A stretch of 64,000 nucleotides of DNA from Lutibacter sp. B2 (GCA_015686845.1 JADPRS010000004.1:1-64000), one strand, 5' to 3'; positions 9,928-19,922 are shown, counted from the first letter of the stretch. Numbers and translations: made by a program. Notes: generated by a model not told the origin, from the sequence alone.

Positions 9928-9966
9928 AAAGATGAGGTATAAGTATTTTACCTCATCTTTTTATAT
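9928..9966 (+). terminator. rho-independent terminator
   Basis: AAAGATGAGGTA / TACCTCATCTTT stem followed by TTATAT after the chemoreceptor. Confidence 0.85.
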
Positions 9967-10023
9967 ATTTTCCTATTCCATTTGATATAATAGTAAGATA
10001 TAGAAGATGAAAGGAAGACGAAT

Positions 10024-11199
10024 ATGCATACAATACAAGAACTAATCAATAAAATAATTGAGGAAGACGGTTTAATTCATTCTGTTTTAAGTAATGTGAG
10101 AAAAAAGGATGAGCAAGGATACAATAAGGTAATAATCAGACCCATTTTATTAAAAGATACTTTACTATATCAATTTGAATATCACTATAAAAAGAAAGTA
10201 GTACATGAAAACTTGAAACAAGAAGCTACTGCAAATAAAATGAATGAGTTACTTGAAAATGAGTTTAGACAAGGACAATTATATGGAACAGATCATGACT
10301 ATCAGATTTTGATTAGTAAAAAGTTCAAAGCAAAAATAATAAAAAAACCTGCTTCAAAAAAGATGGAAACACGAACACATAATAGAAAGAAAAAATACAT
10401 AATAGAAGAAAATGTACCATGTCCATTTCTGACTAGGCTAGGCGTAATGAATAAAGATGGAAAAGTAATATCAGCTAAGTACGATAAGTTCCGCCAAATC
10501 AATCGGTTTTTAGAAATGATCCGAGACGTCGTTTCTAATATGGATCATACAAAAGAAATTAAAATTATAGACTTTGGTTGTGGAAAATCTTATTTAACCT
10601 TTGCAATGTATTATTATCTTGTGGATCTATTAGGGTATTCTGTAGATATCATTGGACTGGATTTAAAAGAAGAAGTTATTAAGGACTGCAATCAAATTGC
10701 AAGAGATTTAGAATATGATCATTTAAGATTTCAAATGGGCGATATTGCTGAGTTTGAAGGTGTAACGAATGTGGATATGGTTGTTACCTTACATGCTTGC
10801 GATACGGCAACAGATGCAGCACTTGCAAAGGCAGTAAACTGGAATGCAAAAGTTATATTATCTGTACCATGTTGTCAGCATGAATTGTTTAATCAAATTG
10901 AGAATGAGATGATGAGTCCAATGCTAAAGCATGGAATTATAAAAGAAAGACTATCTGCACTGACTACGGACAGTATTCGTGCAAATATATTAGAAATAAT
11001 GGGATACTCTACACAGATTCTAGAGTTTATAGATACCGAGCATACACCAAAAAATTTATTAATTCGTGCAGTAAAATCTGATGATAAGAATGAAAAAGCA
11101 ATGGATGAATATTTGAGATTTAAAGAGTTTTTAGGGGTAGATCCATATTTAGAAAGAGCCCTTAGAAATGAGTTACTGGAAAAAGGATTAAAATTATAA
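10024..11199 (+). CDS. SAM-dependent methyltransferase (Methyltransf_32-like)
   Basis: Class I methyltransferase of unknown substrate. The first 130 residues form an uncharacterised N-terminal region. The Rossmann methyltransferase core starts around residue 175 with IIDFGCGKSYLTFAMYY (SAM-binding motif I) and GLDLKEEVI (motif II acidic residue). A cysteine pair occurs in VPCCQHEL, with a preceding LHACDTATD; this TLHACD / PCCQ pattern marks the Methyltransf_32 group, whose members are suspected RNA or protein modifiers. GGAAG precedes ATG 10024. It is a single gene followed by a strong hairpin. The pathway cannot be inferred from its neighbours. Confidence 0.8.
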   Translation: MHTIQELINKIIEEDGLIHSVLSNVRKKDEQGYNKVIIRPILLKDTLLYQFEYHYKKKVVHENLKQEATANKMNELLENEFRQGQLYGTDHDYQILISKKFKAKIIKKPASKKMETRTHNRKKKYIIEENVPCPFLTRLGVMNKDGKVISAKYDKFRQINRFLEMIRDVVSNMDHTKEIKIIDFGCGKSYLTFAMYYYLVDLLGYSVDIIGLDLKEEVIKDCNQIARDLEYDHLRFQMGDIAEFEGVTNVDMVVTLHACDTATDAALAKAVNWNAKVILSVPCCQHELFNQIENEMMSPMLKHGIIKERLSALTTDSIRANILEIMGYSTQILEFIDTEHTPKNLLIRAVKSDDKNEKAMDEYLRFKEFLGVDPYLERALRNELLEKGLKL

Positions 11200-11267
11200 T
11201 ATAAGCGCAAAAGAAGACTGTGTACAAGCTGAATAAATACGTAGATAAATCCACAATTGTATAGAAA

Positions 11268-11303
11268 AATAATAAGCTATCCACAGAGGGATAGCTTATT
11301 ATT
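11268..11303. terminator. long hairpin, likely terminator
   Basis: A perfect 15-bp stem (AATAATAAGCTATCC and its complement) with a 6-base loop lies about 70 bases after the methyltransferase stop. The 3' side is T/A rich but has no long T-run. Confidence 0.65.
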
Positions 11304-11340
11304 TAAATGTAGCTATAGATAAATAACTTCATCTTTTAAT

Positions 11341-11420
11341 TTAAAAAGGGTGTAATTATATAATAAGGAGTGACTTGCAATCTTCATACTTGCTGGAACA
11401 ACGTTTATATCATTACACCC
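11341..11420 (-). terminator. large-loop hairpin with T-run, probable tyrS terminator
   Basis: GGGTGTAATTATATAA (11348-11363) pairs with TTATATCATTACACCC (11405-11420) with one mismatch. Read on the minus strand, the stem is followed by TTTTTAA, as expected for the end of tyrS. The loop of about 40 bases is unusually large for a terminator. Confidence 0.5.
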
Positions 11421-11445
11421 CTACTATATCTAAGTTGTTTATCTA

Positions 11446-12672
11446 TTAAACCAACTTAACTTGATGGTATACTTTTTTACCTTTCTTAATCATTAAAGCA
11501 CCCTCTTCAAAAGTATCTTTCGTTACTGTATATTTGAAATCAGTAACTTTTTCTCCGTTTAAAGATACACCACCCTGTTGAACCAATCTTCTAGCTTCAC
11601 CAACGGAAGCAGTTAATCCTAAATCATTTAAAAGATTTAATAATCCCATACCTTCTTCGAATTCAGAAGTGTTCATATCAGTAGATGGAATATCTTCACT
11701 CATAGGACCTTGTCCAAATAAAGCTCTTGCAGCTTCTTGAGATTTTTGTGCATCTTCTTCGCTGTGAATTAATTTCGTTACTTCATAAGCCAAAATTTCT
11801 TTTGCTTTATTAATTTCAGCACCTTCTAATGAACCTAATCTTCTAACTTCATCCATCGGTAAGAAAGTAAGTAGAGATAGGCATCTTTCTACATCTGCAT
11901 CTGCAACGTTTCTCCAGTATTGGTAAAACTCATAAGGAGAAGTTTTTTCGGGATCTAACCAAAGGGCTCCATTTTCTGTTTTACCCATTTTCTTACCTTC
12001 ACTAGTGGTAAGTAAAGTAAATGTCATACCATAAGCTGAAGCCCCTTCTTTTCTTCTGATTAGATCAGTACCAGCTATGATATTAGACCATTGGTCGTCC
12101 CCACCCATTTCCATTTTACAATCATATTTCTTGTAAAGCTCTAGGAAATCATAAGCTTGCATTAACATATAGTTAAACTCAAGGAAAGAAAGCCCTTTTT
12201 CTAGGCGACTTTTAAAACATTCTGCTGTAAGCATACGATTTACAGAGAAATTTTTACCGATTTCTCTTAAAAATTCAATGTAATTTAAATTTCTAAGCCA
12301 GTCTGCATTGTTTACCATTAGAGCTTTATTATCGGAGAAATCTATGAACTTAGAAAGCTGTTTTTTGAAATTTTCAGCATTTGCATCTATGTCTTCAACC
12401 GTCAACATTTTTCTCATATCTGTTTTACCAGTAGGATCCCCTACCATCGTTGTTCCACCACCAAGAAGAACAATCGGTCTGTGACCTGCTCTTTGCATGT
12501 GCATCATAGTCATGGCTTGTAAGAAGTGTCCTACGTGTAAACTATCAGCAGTTGGGTCAAAACCTATATAAAAAGTAACAGATTCTTTTCCAAGTAGTTC
12601 TCTTATTTCATCTTCATGAGTCGTTTGTTGAACAAATCCTCTTTCTTTTAATACATCAAAAATATTTTGCAT
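11446..12672 (-). CDS. tyrS: tyrosyl-tRNA synthetase
   Basis: Class I aminoacyl-tRNA synthetase that charges tRNA-Tyr. The HIGH motif appears as HVGH (46-49), tyrosine-binding residues lie around MQAYDF and GGDDQW, and the KMSKS-equivalent is KKMGKT (227-232). The last 70 residues are an S4 RNA-binding domain ([15 protein letters not shown]). Length 408 is normal. ATG 12672 has AAGGAGG upstream. The leader is a T-box element with a UAC tyrosine specifier, so transcription rises when uncharged tRNA-Tyr accumulates. Confidence 0.97.
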   Translation of the reverse strand: MQNIFDVLKERGFVQQTTHEDEIRELLGKESVTFYIGFDPTADSLHVGHFLQAMTMMHMQRAGHRPIVLLGGGTTMVGDPTGKTDMRKMLTVEDIDANAENFKKQLSKFIDFSDNKALMVNNADWLRNLNYIEFLREIGKNFSVNRMLTAECFKSRLEKGLSFLEFNYMLMQAYDFLELYKKYDCKMEMGGDDQWSNIIAGTDLIRRKEGASAYGMTFTLLTTSEGKKMGKTENGALWLDPEKTSPYEFYQYWRNVADADVERCLSLLTFLPMDEVRRLGSLEGAEINKAKEILAYEVTKLIHSEEDAQKSQEAARALFGQGPMSEDIPSTDMNTSEFEEGMGLLNLLNDLGLTASVGEARRLVQQGGVSLNGEKVTDFKYTVTKDTFEEGALMIKKGKKVYHQVKLV

Positions 12673-12699
12673 TTTAAAACCTCCTTAGTTTTTTATAAA

Positions 12700-12920
12700 A
12701 AAATAAAGAGCCCCCTCGTCTAAGGACGAGAGGACCCGTGGTACCACCTTAATTTTGCATAAAGCCTCAAGCCACGATAACGAGTGGGAACCGTCAAAGC
12801 GTTTAACTTTGAAAACTCAAGAGTGTAATTCATCAATCTATGTACTGCGAACCTTTCACCAACCGATTCGCTCTCTAAATTGTAACCATAGGGACTTAAA
12901 TCTCTTTCATAGTTTTAATA
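12700..12920 (-). promoter_or_regulatory. T-box leader (tyrosine) of tyrS
   Basis: On the minus strand the leader holds the T-box sequence AAGGTGGTACCACGG (12736-12750), competing with a terminator stem built from CTCGTC / GACGAG and a T-run (12700-12733). In the Stem I bulge the triplet UAC (12825-12827), within GAATTACACTC, is the tyrosine specifier codon and matches the downstream gene. The 5' end near 12913-12920 is approximate. Confidence 0.93.
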
Positions 12921-13043
12921 TATATATATTTTCCACTATGTTAACATAAGTGTATTCATAATGGCAAGGATTTTTTAATACTTTTATTAAAGAATAATTA
13001 ATCACAAACGGTTGAAAAATACTATAAAAACTATTAAAATAGA

Positions 13044-13087
13044 AAAGTCAGTTCGCGATATCCTGACATTAAAAAAAACTACGGGAG
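13044..13087 (+). promoter_or_regulatory. preQ1-I-like riboswitch before queT
   Basis: A GTCAG / CTGAC stem (13047-13051 and 13063-13067) encloses TTCGC and is followed by an A-rich tail ending in AAACTA next to the ribosome site CGGGAG. This is the layout of small preQ1-I aptamers, in which the tail folds back as a pseudoknot and hides the ribosome site. The downstream gene is a queuosine-precursor transporter, which fits. The pseudoknot pairing was not verified base by base. Confidence 0.72.
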
Positions 13088-13096
13088 TTGAATAGA

Positions 13097-13558
13097 ATGA
13101 AAAAAACGAATACTTTAGTGCAGGCAGCATTTATTGCGGCAATTTATGTAGCAATAACCATTGCCTTTGCACCTATTAGTTATGGCCAAATTCAGATAAG
13201 GATATCAGAAGCACTTACGGTCTTACCTATGTTTACACCTGCTGCAATCCCTGGGTTATTTGTAGGATGCATTATAGCAAATATCTATGGTGGAGGTGGA
13301 ATGATCGACATCGTATTTGGTAGCTTGGCCACACTTTTAGCAGCATATTTATCTTATAAAATGCCAAAGAGATGGTTGGTTCCATTACCAGCAGTAGTCG
13401 TAAATGGTATTGTTATAGGGTTTGTTCTAAATTTCTTATATGAATTGCCATTACTTATTACTATGGGTTGGGTAACCATTGGACAAGTGATTGCATGTTA
13501 TGGACTAGGATATCCACTTATTTTAACCTTAGAAAAATACAGAAATAAAATATTTTAA
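13097..13558 (+). CDS. queT: queuosine precursor transporter QueT (ECF substrate-binding subunit)
   Basis: Membrane S-component that captures a queuosine precursor (preQ1 or related) for the shared ECF energy-coupling module. The 153-residue protein has five or six hydrophobic helices, and the N-terminal QAAFIAAIYVAITIAFAPISYGQIQIRISEAL block, seen here from residue 9 on, is typical of the QueT family. ATG 13097 has GGGAG 9 bases upstream; the in-frame TTG at 13088 overlaps that site. A preQ1-type leader lies directly upstream. The ECF ATPases and T-subunit are not in the window. A terminator follows. Confidence 0.9.
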   Translation: MKKTNTLVQAAFIAAIYVAITIAFAPISYGQIQIRISEALTVLPMFTPAAIPGLFVGCIIANIYGGGGMIDIVFGSLATLLAAYLSYKMPKRWLVPLPAVVVNGIVIGFVLNFLYELPLLITMGWVTIGQVIACYGLGYPLILTLEKYRNKIF

Positions 13559-13572
13559 TGGAAAATAGAAAC

Positions 13573-13611
13573 GGATCCCTCGCCTTATTATAGGTGGGGG
13601 ATCCATTTTTA
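13573..13611 (+). terminator. rho-independent terminator
   Basis: GGATCCCTCGCC / GGTGGGGGATCC stem (with one G-T pair) followed by ATTTTTATTTT after queT. Confidence 0.88.
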
Positions 13612-13701
13612 TTTTATATGTAAACTGATTGGGAAATATGAAATAATATGGTAAAATATACAATATAATATGTGACCTACTCATATGAAAGGGGTTTTAG
13701 A

Positions 13702-14940
13702 ATGTTAAAGGGGAAAAAAAAGAAGGTATTCATTATAGTGACGATTATAGCAGTTGTTGCTTTAATAGGCGTTAAAACTGTTAAGGCAAGCAAAAAAGAA
13801 CAAAATGCTAGTATGTCTGTTCAGACGGTGGAAATAAAAAAGGAGGATATTGAATCCCATATACAAGCAACAGGACAAATTTTATCTATGGATAAAAGGG
13901 ACATCGTTTCTGATGTAGAAGAAAAGATAGAAAAGTTATATGTTGAAAAAGGAGATCAGGTTGAAAAAGACCAGATTCTTATGAAATTAGAAGAAACAAA
14001 TATTAGCTATAAAATTAAGGAAGCAGAGATAAGATTGGAAATGCAGGAAAATACATTAGAGCAGTTAAAAACAGATTTAGAGATGACGCTTAGCAATGTA
14101 GAAATTAAATATAATGACGCAAAGAATACCTATGAAAGAAATAAGAAGCTTCATGAAGCAAATGCACTAAGTAAAAGTGAATTGGATCAGTCAAAAGATA
14201 GAATGGATGAAATAAACAACGACTATATTTTGGCAAAGAAAAAGTTAGGAGATGGAAAAAATAGGGGTGAAGTTGCAAAACAAGAAAAACAAATAGAACT
14301 TGCTAGGTTAGAGGTACAAAAACTAAAAGATGATTTGAAAAAGCACACCATTAAAAGCCCTATTACAGGAACCATTGTGGATATGAAAATTTCAGAAAGT
14401 GGAATTGTAGAATCTCATATTCCATTAATGTTTATTCAGGATGTAGATCACTTAGAAATTGTTACAGATATTAATGAATACGATGCAAGTAAAATAAAAG
14501 TAGGACATGTTGTAAAGATAACAGGAGATGCCTTTGAAGGAAAATCTTATGATGGAAAAGTAAAATATGTGGGCCCCTTTGCAAAGACAGTGGAGACGGG
14601 ACAAGGAAAAGAAAATGCAGTAGAAATAAAAATTGAAATTAAGGGTATAGATGAATACTTAAAACCAGGATTTTCAGCTACATTAGATATATTAACAAAG
14701 AGTAAAAAAGATGTTTTTGTACTGCCTTATGAAACCATATTCACAAAAAGAAATGGACAAAAGGTCATATTTACTGTTACGGATGGAAAAGTAAAGGAGC
14801 ATACCATTAAAACAGGCATAGAGAGTGATCTAGAAGTTGAAATAATAGGAAAAGATATGAAGGAAAAAGACCATGTTATTATGAACCCTACAGAAGGTAT
14901 TAAAAATGGTGATGAAGTTAGTGAGAATGAGGGGATGTAA
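13702..14940 (+). CDS. efflux adaptor protein (HlyD / MacA-like membrane fusion protein)
   Basis: Periplasmic-adaptor-type subunit of an ABC efflux system. An N-terminal signal anchor (about 7-25, [17 protein letters not shown]) is followed by a split lipoyl-like domain around a coiled-coil hairpin of about 110 residues rich in E, K and L, then a beta-barrel and membrane-proximal domain. ATG 13702 follows AAAGGGG; a GTG 30 bases upstream is less likely. The gene is one base from the ATPase gene and is followed by a MacB-type permease. In a Firmicute without outer membrane such systems usually export peptides, antibiotics or signal molecules; the cargo is unknown. Confidence 0.88.
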   Translation: MLKGKKKKVFIIVTIIAVVALIGVKTVKASKKEQNASMSVQTVEIKKEDIESHIQATGQILSMDKRDIVSDVEEKIEKLYVEKGDQVEKDQILMKLEETNISYKIKEAEIRLEMQENTLEQLKTDLEMTLSNVEIKYNDAKNTYERNKKLHEANALSKSELDQSKDRMDEINNDYILAKKKLGDGKNRGEVAKQEKQIELARLEVQKLKDDLKKHTIKSPITGTIVDMKISESGIVESHIPLMFIQDVDHLEIVTDINEYDASKIKVGHVVKITGDAFEGKSYDGKVKYVGPFAKTVETGQGKENAVEIKIEIKGIDEYLKPGFSATLDILTKSKKDVFVLPYETIFTKRNGQKVIFTVTDGKVKEHTIKTGIESDLEVEIIGKDMKEKDHVIMNPTEGIKNGDEVSENEGM

Positions 14941-14941
14941 T

Positions 14942-15655
14942 ATGATAAAAATAGAAGCACTAAAAAAAACTTATAAGACAGGTAGTATATCGGTTGAAGC
15001 GTTAAAGGACACAAACATAGAGGTAAAACCAAAAGAATTTGTATCTATTATGGGCCCCTCAGGATCAGGAAAATCTACACTAATGAATATCTTAGGTTGC
15101 TTAGATAAACCAAGTGGTGGAAAATATGAATTAGATGGAGAAAAGATTGAAGAATTAGATGATGTTCAATTAGCTATGATCCGAAATAAAAAAATAGGAT
15201 TTGTTTTTCAATCTTTTAATCTTCTTCCTCGTATTTCGGCTTTAAAAAATGTAGAATTGCCTATGATTTATGCAGGTATGCAACCAAAGGAACGAAGAGA
15301 AAGAGCAATACAAGCGTTAGAAAGAGTAGGGCTTGGGGATCGTATAGATCATAAATCAAATGAACTTTCTGGAGGACAAAGACAAAGGGTTGCCATTGCA
15401 AGATCCTTGGTGAATAATCCGTCTATTATTTTAGCAGATGAGCCCACAGGTAATCTTGATACAAAATCAGGAGACGAGGTTATGGCTATATTTCAGCAAC
15501 TAAATAGAGAAGGAGCAACCATTGTTATGGTAACCCACGAGCCAGAAATAGCCCAGCATACAAAGCGAATTATAACCTTTAGAGATGGAGCGGTTATAAA
15601 AGATACATTAGTAGAAAATCAGATTATAATTAATTCGAATGCTATAAAAGAATAG
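14942..15655 (+). CDS. ABC transporter ATP-binding protein (MacB / LolD type)
   Basis: Drives the MacAB-like exporter. Walker A is GPSGSGKST (about 37-45), the signature [15 protein letters not shown], Walker [13 protein letters not shown] and the switch histidine in VTHEPE. Length 237 fits the family. ATG 14942 is just after the adaptor stop with GGGG upstream; an earlier in-frame ATG at 14906 would overlap the adaptor gene and has no ribosome site. The permease starts 10 bases after its stop. Confidence 0.95.
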   Translation: MIKIEALKKTYKTGSISVEALKDTNIEVKPKEFVSIMGPSGSGKSTLMNILGCLDKPSGGKYELDGEKIEELDDVQLAMIRNKKIGFVFQSFNLLPRISALKNVELPMIYAGMQPKERRERAIQALERVGLGDRIDHKSNELSGGQRQRVAIARSLVNNPSIILADEPTGNLDTKSGDEVMAIFQQLNREGATIVMVTHEPEIAQHTKRIITFRDGAVIKDTLVENQIIINSNAIKE

Positions 15656-15665
15656 AGGTGTTTTA

Positions 15666-16883
15666 ATGAATTTTATAGAAAGTATTCAGGTAGCAATAAA
15701 TGCTATTTGGGTGAATAAGATGCGTTCCCTTTTAACCATGCTGGGCATTATTATAGGCATATCTTCTGTTATTGCTGTCGTTACATTGGGACAGGGAAGT
15801 CAACGTGCAATTGATAAGGAATTTGAACAATTTGGTGCAAGTAGAGCCTATATAGGAACAAATTGGAGAGAAAACCTTACTAGAAAAGATGAATTAACCT
15901 ACTCTGATATGGATGCAATAAAAAGATCTTTTAAAGATGATTTAGATGCGATTATTCAAAATTTATCAGAAAATGGAAAGATTAAATCTAAAAATGATAC
16001 CATTGACGTAGCGTTAACAGGTGCAAATGAAGACTATAATAAAATTGAAAAGGTAGATTTGCTAAATGGAAGGTATTTAACAGAAAGTGATGTAAAGGCG
16101 AAAAGGGCAGTCGCTATCATTGATAAGAAAACGGCAATAGATCTATTTGGAAGAAGTAACGTTTTAGGAGAAAGTATTATGGTGGACATGGGGTATACTA
16201 ATGCATCATTTGTTATTATAGGATTATATGAAAAACCTAAAAGTACGCTTCAAAATTTAGGAGGAGAGAAAGAAACGCCGAATGTATTTGTACCTGTATC
16301 AACCCTAAAAAAAGTAATGGGTATGGGAGAAAACATCTGGGGTATGCAACTAAGCATGAAAAAGGATGTTGATGTAAAGAGCACAATTGAACATATGATC
16401 AAACTTCTTGAAAGAAGACATGGAAATGGTGGAGAAAATAAGTATAGAAGCTATACAGCAGAAGGTGAAATGCAGTCTATTAATAAAGTAACAGGGATAG
16501 TGACAGGGGTAGTAGGCGCTATAGCAGCCATTTCATTATTAGTTGGTGGTATTGGTGTTATGAATATTATGTTGGTGTCTGTTACAGAAAGAACAAGAGA
16601 AATTGGAATTAGAAAAGCAATCGGAGCCAGAAGAAAAGATATATTGATGCAATTTTTAGTAGAAGCTGTTATTGTATCGGGGATCGGGGGAATCCTTGGA
16701 ACCATACTAGGAATAGGTATATCATTTGGAATTGCAAAGTTTATTAAAATACCTCCTAGTGTATCTATTAGTACGGTTGCGATTGCTTGGCTTTTTTCAG
16801 CAGGGGTAGGAATTTTCTTTGGAATTTATCCGGCGAATAAAGCTTCAAAGTTAAACCCTATTGACGCATTGAGATATGAATAA
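15666..16883 (+). CDS. ABC transporter permease (MacB / FtsX-like)
   Basis: Membrane subunit with one N-terminal helix (about 20-45), a large extracytoplasmic MacB_PCD domain (about 50-270) and three C-terminal helices. The FtsX signature near VTERTREIGIRKAIGARRKDI lies between helices 2 and 3. AGGTG precedes ATG 15666. It completes the three-gene exporter with the adaptor and ATPase. The RocB-like gene begins 17 bases downstream and is probably in the same transcript. Confidence 0.93.
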   Translation: MNFIESIQVAINAIWVNKMRSLLTMLGIIIGISSVIAVVTLGQGSQRAIDKEFEQFGASRAYIGTNWRENLTRKDELTYSDMDAIKRSFKDDLDAIIQNLSENGKIKSKNDTIDVALTGANEDYNKIEKVDLLNGRYLTESDVKAKRAVAIIDKKTAIDLFGRSNVLGESIMVDMGYTNASFVIIGLYEKPKSTLQNLGGEKETPNVFVPVSTLKKVMGMGENIWGMQLSMKKDVDVKSTIEHMIKLLERRHGNGGENKYRSYTAEGEMQSINKVTGIVTGVVGAIAAISLLVGGIGVMNIMLVSVTERTREIGIRKAIGARRKDILMQFLVEAVIVSGIGGILGTILGIGISFGIAKFIKIPPSVSISTVAIAWLFSAGVGIFFGIYPANKASKLNPIDALRYE

Positions 16884-16900
16884 AGGAGGAGGAATTTAAT

Positions 16901-18559
16901 ATGTATATTAATTGTTATGAAGAAGTAAAAAACATAACGAAAGAGTTAGTTTCTGTACCCAGTATTGTAAGAGTACCTAATGGAGAGACCAATTGTGCTA
17001 AAAAAATCTATGACTATTATAGGGAACTTGATTATTTTAAAAAACATTCAGACAGAGTGAATATGGTTAAGACGATTAATGATTTTGTAGATAGACATAG
17101 TACTTATGCTTATGTAAAGGGGACAAAAGGAAATTCAAATAAAACCATTATACTCATTGGGCATTTGGATACTGTTGGTGTTGATGACTTTGGAAGTATC
17201 AAGAAATATGCATTTTCTCCTGATGAATTGCCTGAATTGTTTATGAATATGAATGTAAGTGAGGAAGTGAAAGAAGATATATTATCTGGAGAATATATGT
17301 TTGGGCGTGGTGCACTAGATATGAAATCTGGTGTAGCAGGTCATATGTATTTGATAAAATATTTCTCAGAACACCCAGAAGAACTTGATGGAAATATAAT
17401 CGCTTATGCAGAGTGCGATGAAGAAGACAATTCAATGGGTATACTTACTGGATTAAAGGAATTTAAAAAATTGAAAGAAAAAGAGGACTTTGAGTATATT
17501 GCATGTATTAATGCAGATTATTCTACAGGATATAATCTAACGGATATTAATAGATATGTATATTTTGGAAGTATAGGAAAGCTTTTGCCATCATTCTATG
17601 TTGTAGGAAAAGAAACGCATGTTGGTCAAGCTTATGGAGGACTTGATCCAAACCTAATTGTTTCAGAACTTACAAGGTTGATTGAGTTAAATACAGACCT
17701 TTGTGATGAAGCGCAAGGAGAGGTTACAATTCCTCCTATTTCATTAAAACAATCAGATTTTAAAGAAGGATATACAGTTCAAACAGCAATTGCAGCCTAT
17801 GTATATTATAATTTCTTTACGCATAGTATGTCACCAGCAGATGTAATGAAGATTTGTAAACAGAAAGCTATAGAAGCTTTTGATAATGTAGTAAAATATA
17901 CAAATGAATCTTATAAAAAATACTGTGAAATGAGTCATGTTGCGTATACAAAGTTGCCTTGGAAAACGAGAGTTTATACATGGGAAGAGTTTTACGATGA
18001 ATTAAAAGAAAAGCATGGAGAAAAATTTACAGATCATATATTTAATTTTGCAAAGGGGCTAAATGAAAAAGAACCAACCCTTGATTTAAGATTATTTAGC
18101 ATAAAAGTAATTGAAGAAGCATGGAAATGGGCTGATGATAAGTCTCCTGCAATCATTGAGTTTTTTGGTTCGGTTTTTTCTGCAAGAATTGAAATGACTG
18201 GAAAAACTGAAAAAGAAAAGATGCTTTTATCTTCCGTGAATCATTCTATTGAAAAAGTTCAAAAACACTGTGAAAATCCTATTAAAGTTAGAATGTTTTA
18301 TCCATATATTTCAGATTCAAGCTTTATGGCATTGAGTGATGATGTAGAAACGATTGAAACCCTTGGAAAGAATATGCCTTCTTGGAAAACAAAATATTTC
18401 TATAATGTGGATGAGGTATTAGAAATTAATGTGCCAGTTGTTAATATTGGTACTTTTGGTAAGGATGGACATAAATTTACTGAAAGAGTTCATATGAAAT
18501 ATACTTTTGAAAATGTTCCCAATATGACGTATTTGACTATTTGTGAACTTTTAAAATAG
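16901..18559 (+). CDS. rocB: M20-family metallohydrolase, RocB-like
   Basis: Cytosolic zinc hydrolase of the M20 group resembling RocB, a protein linked to arginine and amino-acid degradation whose exact reaction is not established. Zinc-ligand motifs are GHLDTVG (87-93), GALDMKSG (about 140-147) and AECDEEDNS (about 168-176). The 552-residue length, longer than typical M20 peptidases, fits RocB. AAAGGAGG precedes ATG 16901. It follows the exporter genes closely and could act on a substrate or product of that transporter; this is inference. A strong terminator follows. Confidence 0.85.
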   Translation: MYINCYEEVKNITKELVSVPSIVRVPNGETNCAKKIYDYYRELDYFKKHSDRVNMVKTINDFVDRHSTYAYVKGTKGNSNKTIILIGHLDTVGVDDFGSIKKYAFSPDELPELFMNMNVSEEVKEDILSGEYMFGRGALDMKSGVAGHMYLIKYFSEHPEELDGNIIAYAECDEEDNSMGILTGLKEFKKLKEKEDFEYIACINADYSTGYNLTDINRYVYFGSIGKLLPSFYVVGKETHVGQAYGGLDPNLIVSELTRLIELNTDLCDEAQGEVTIPPISLKQSDFKEGYTVQTAIAAYVYYNFFTHSMSPADVMKICKQKAIEAFDNVVKYTNESYKKYCEMSHVAYTKLPWKTRVYTWEEFYDELKEKHGEKFTDHIFNFAKGLNEKEPTLDLRLFSIKVIEEAWKWADDKSPAIIEFFGSVFSARIEMTGKTEKEKMLLSSVNHSIEKVQKHCENPIKVRMFYPYISDSSFMALSDDVETIETLGKNMPSWKTKYFYNVDEVLEINVPVVNIGTFGKDGHKFTERVHMKYTFENVPNMTYLTICELLK

Positions 18560-18576
18560 GTGGAAGTTATAAAATT

Positions 18577-18620
18577 AAATGGGCTGTCTCACTTTTTATT
18601 GTGAGACAGCCCATTTTTAA
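18577..18620. terminator. bidirectional terminator
   Basis: A perfect 16-bp stem, AAATGGGCTGTCTCAC and its complement, with an 8-base loop sits between the convergent rocB-like and Na/Ca exchanger genes. T-runs occur on both sides. Confidence 0.9.
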
Positions 18621-18622
18621 AA

Positions 18623-19690
18623 TTATTGTAATATATTTAGAGGAATTAGGTTCGTAGCGACACCTATGACATAACCTATAAATAATAAATAAACAAATGC
18701 CATAATCAATGCATCTTTTTTATGAACACCATCTTTTTTTAGTAATAATAAAGCTGTTGTAAACATGGATAGTAACAAGAATGCAAATATAACTATGTTC
18801 TCGCCAAAGTTTATTGGAATTTCTTCTCCTGCAATTAACATTGGAACCCCTAAACATATACATATATCAAATATATTTGATCCTACTGCATTGGATACAG
18901 CGCCATCTGCATCACCAATTCGTGCAGATTTTACAGATAAAAGAGTATCTGGAATAGATGTACATGCTGCAAGTATTACTACAGAAACGATCAGCATTGG
19001 AATGTTTAGTGTTTCTGCAATGACTAAAGCTGATTGTACAATAGCATCACAACTAATCCATAAAAATACCATGGATATTGCTATTACACCAAAAATTTTA
19101 CCATAACGCATATCCATAAAATCTTCATCATCATCTTCTGCTAGTTCATGAACTACATCTGCCATATCTGAAATTTCTTCTCCCAACGTTTGAGATGCAC
19201 GATGTTTTTTAGTTTGGAAGTATAAGGTTGTGATATACCCAACGTAAACGAGTAGTAGAATGACACCTGAAATAGGTGTGAATTTACCCATATAAGTTGT
19301 AACGATTAATACTAAAATACTTATACTATAGAAAAACATATCTCTATAAACACCAGATTTATTTGCTTTAAGAAGGGATGAGCCTTTATAAGCAAAGATG
19401 CTTACCATTGGTATAAGTAATATATTAAATATACCAGATCCTGCAATTGTTGGAACTCCTACATCGCTAAATTGTTTGTATACTAGAACTGCAACCATGG
19501 CTGTAGAAAATTCTGGAAAAGAAGATGCAATGGCATCAAAAGTGGCCCCTCTAACAGAGTTAGGAATATTTAATTTTAACCCCAACACATGAAGAACATC
19601 GCCCAATTTATCAGAAGCTACATTAATTACCCATGCCATGATAAACAACATCATGATAGCAAGCCAAATATTATTAATAAAATGAAACAA
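18623..19690 (-). CDS. sodium/calcium exchanger family membrane protein
   Basis: Cation antiporter of the CaCA superfamily. The two alpha-repeats are visible: GATFDAIASSFPEFSTA in the first half and ACTSIPDTLLSVKSARIGDADGAVSNAVGSNI-type sequence in the second. About ten hydrophobic helices are split by an acidic cytosolic loop (VHELAEDDDEDFMD). The start is TTG 19690, supported by GGGAGG 7 bases upstream; no ATG lies at that spacing. Length 355 is normal. Calcium is the likeliest exported ion, but related proteins carry other cations. Confidence 0.87.
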   Translation of the reverse strand: MFHFINNIWLAIMMLFIMAWVINVASDKLGDVLHVLGLKLNIPNSVRGATFDAIASSFPEFSTAMVAVLVYKQFSDVGVPTIAGSGIFNILLIPMVSIFAYKGSSLLKANKSGVYRDMFFYSISILVLIVTTYMGKFTPISGVILLLVYVGYITTLYFQTKKHRASQTLGEEISDMADVVHELAEDDDEDFMDMRYGKIFGVIAISMVFLWISCDAIVQSALVIAETLNIPMLIVSVVILAACTSIPDTLLSVKSARIGDADGAVSNAVGSNIFDICICLGVPMLIAGEEIPINFGENIVIFAFLLLSMFTTALLLLKKDGVHKKDALIMAFVYLLFIGYVIGVATNLIPLNILQ

Positions 19691-19922
19691 AAAAAAACCT
19701 CCCTCATAAAAATCGGATTATTAGTAATCAACTATATGCATATATAGTATCAGTTTTTGAAAAGTTTAACAACTGTTAAAACGATTAACTAGGGCTACCG
19801 ATACATATCAATGAAATTGTTAATTTAAGGAGGAAATTGGATATATATGTCGAAAGTCTTAATGTTGATATAAATGTAATGATTTAGTATTTAAATATGA
19901 TATATGTAAAAGGAGGAGCGTT
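19691..19922. other. intergenic region with small palindromes
   Basis: Contains TTTAACA-AC-TGTTAAA (about 19763-19778) followed by GTTAA-AACGA-TTAAC, then AAGGAGG with only an eight-codon reading frame. No known riboswitch class was recognised. It may hold the promoter and an operator for the chemoreceptor downstream. Confidence 0.3.

Noticed and set aside
11365-11450. Small plus-strand ORF starting at a TTG after AAGGAG in the tyrS terminator region
   Set aside because: It is about 23 codons, inside a hairpin loop and antisense to the end of tyrS; there is no promoter or conservation evidence.
12755-12949. Plus-strand ORF opposite the tyrS leader
   Set aside because: It is antisense to the T-box structure and shows no start signal.
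19780-19810. CTAGGGCTACCGAT as a ykkC/guanidine-type riboswitch
   Set aside because: Only a short stretch resembles the motif; the conserved downstream blocks are missing.
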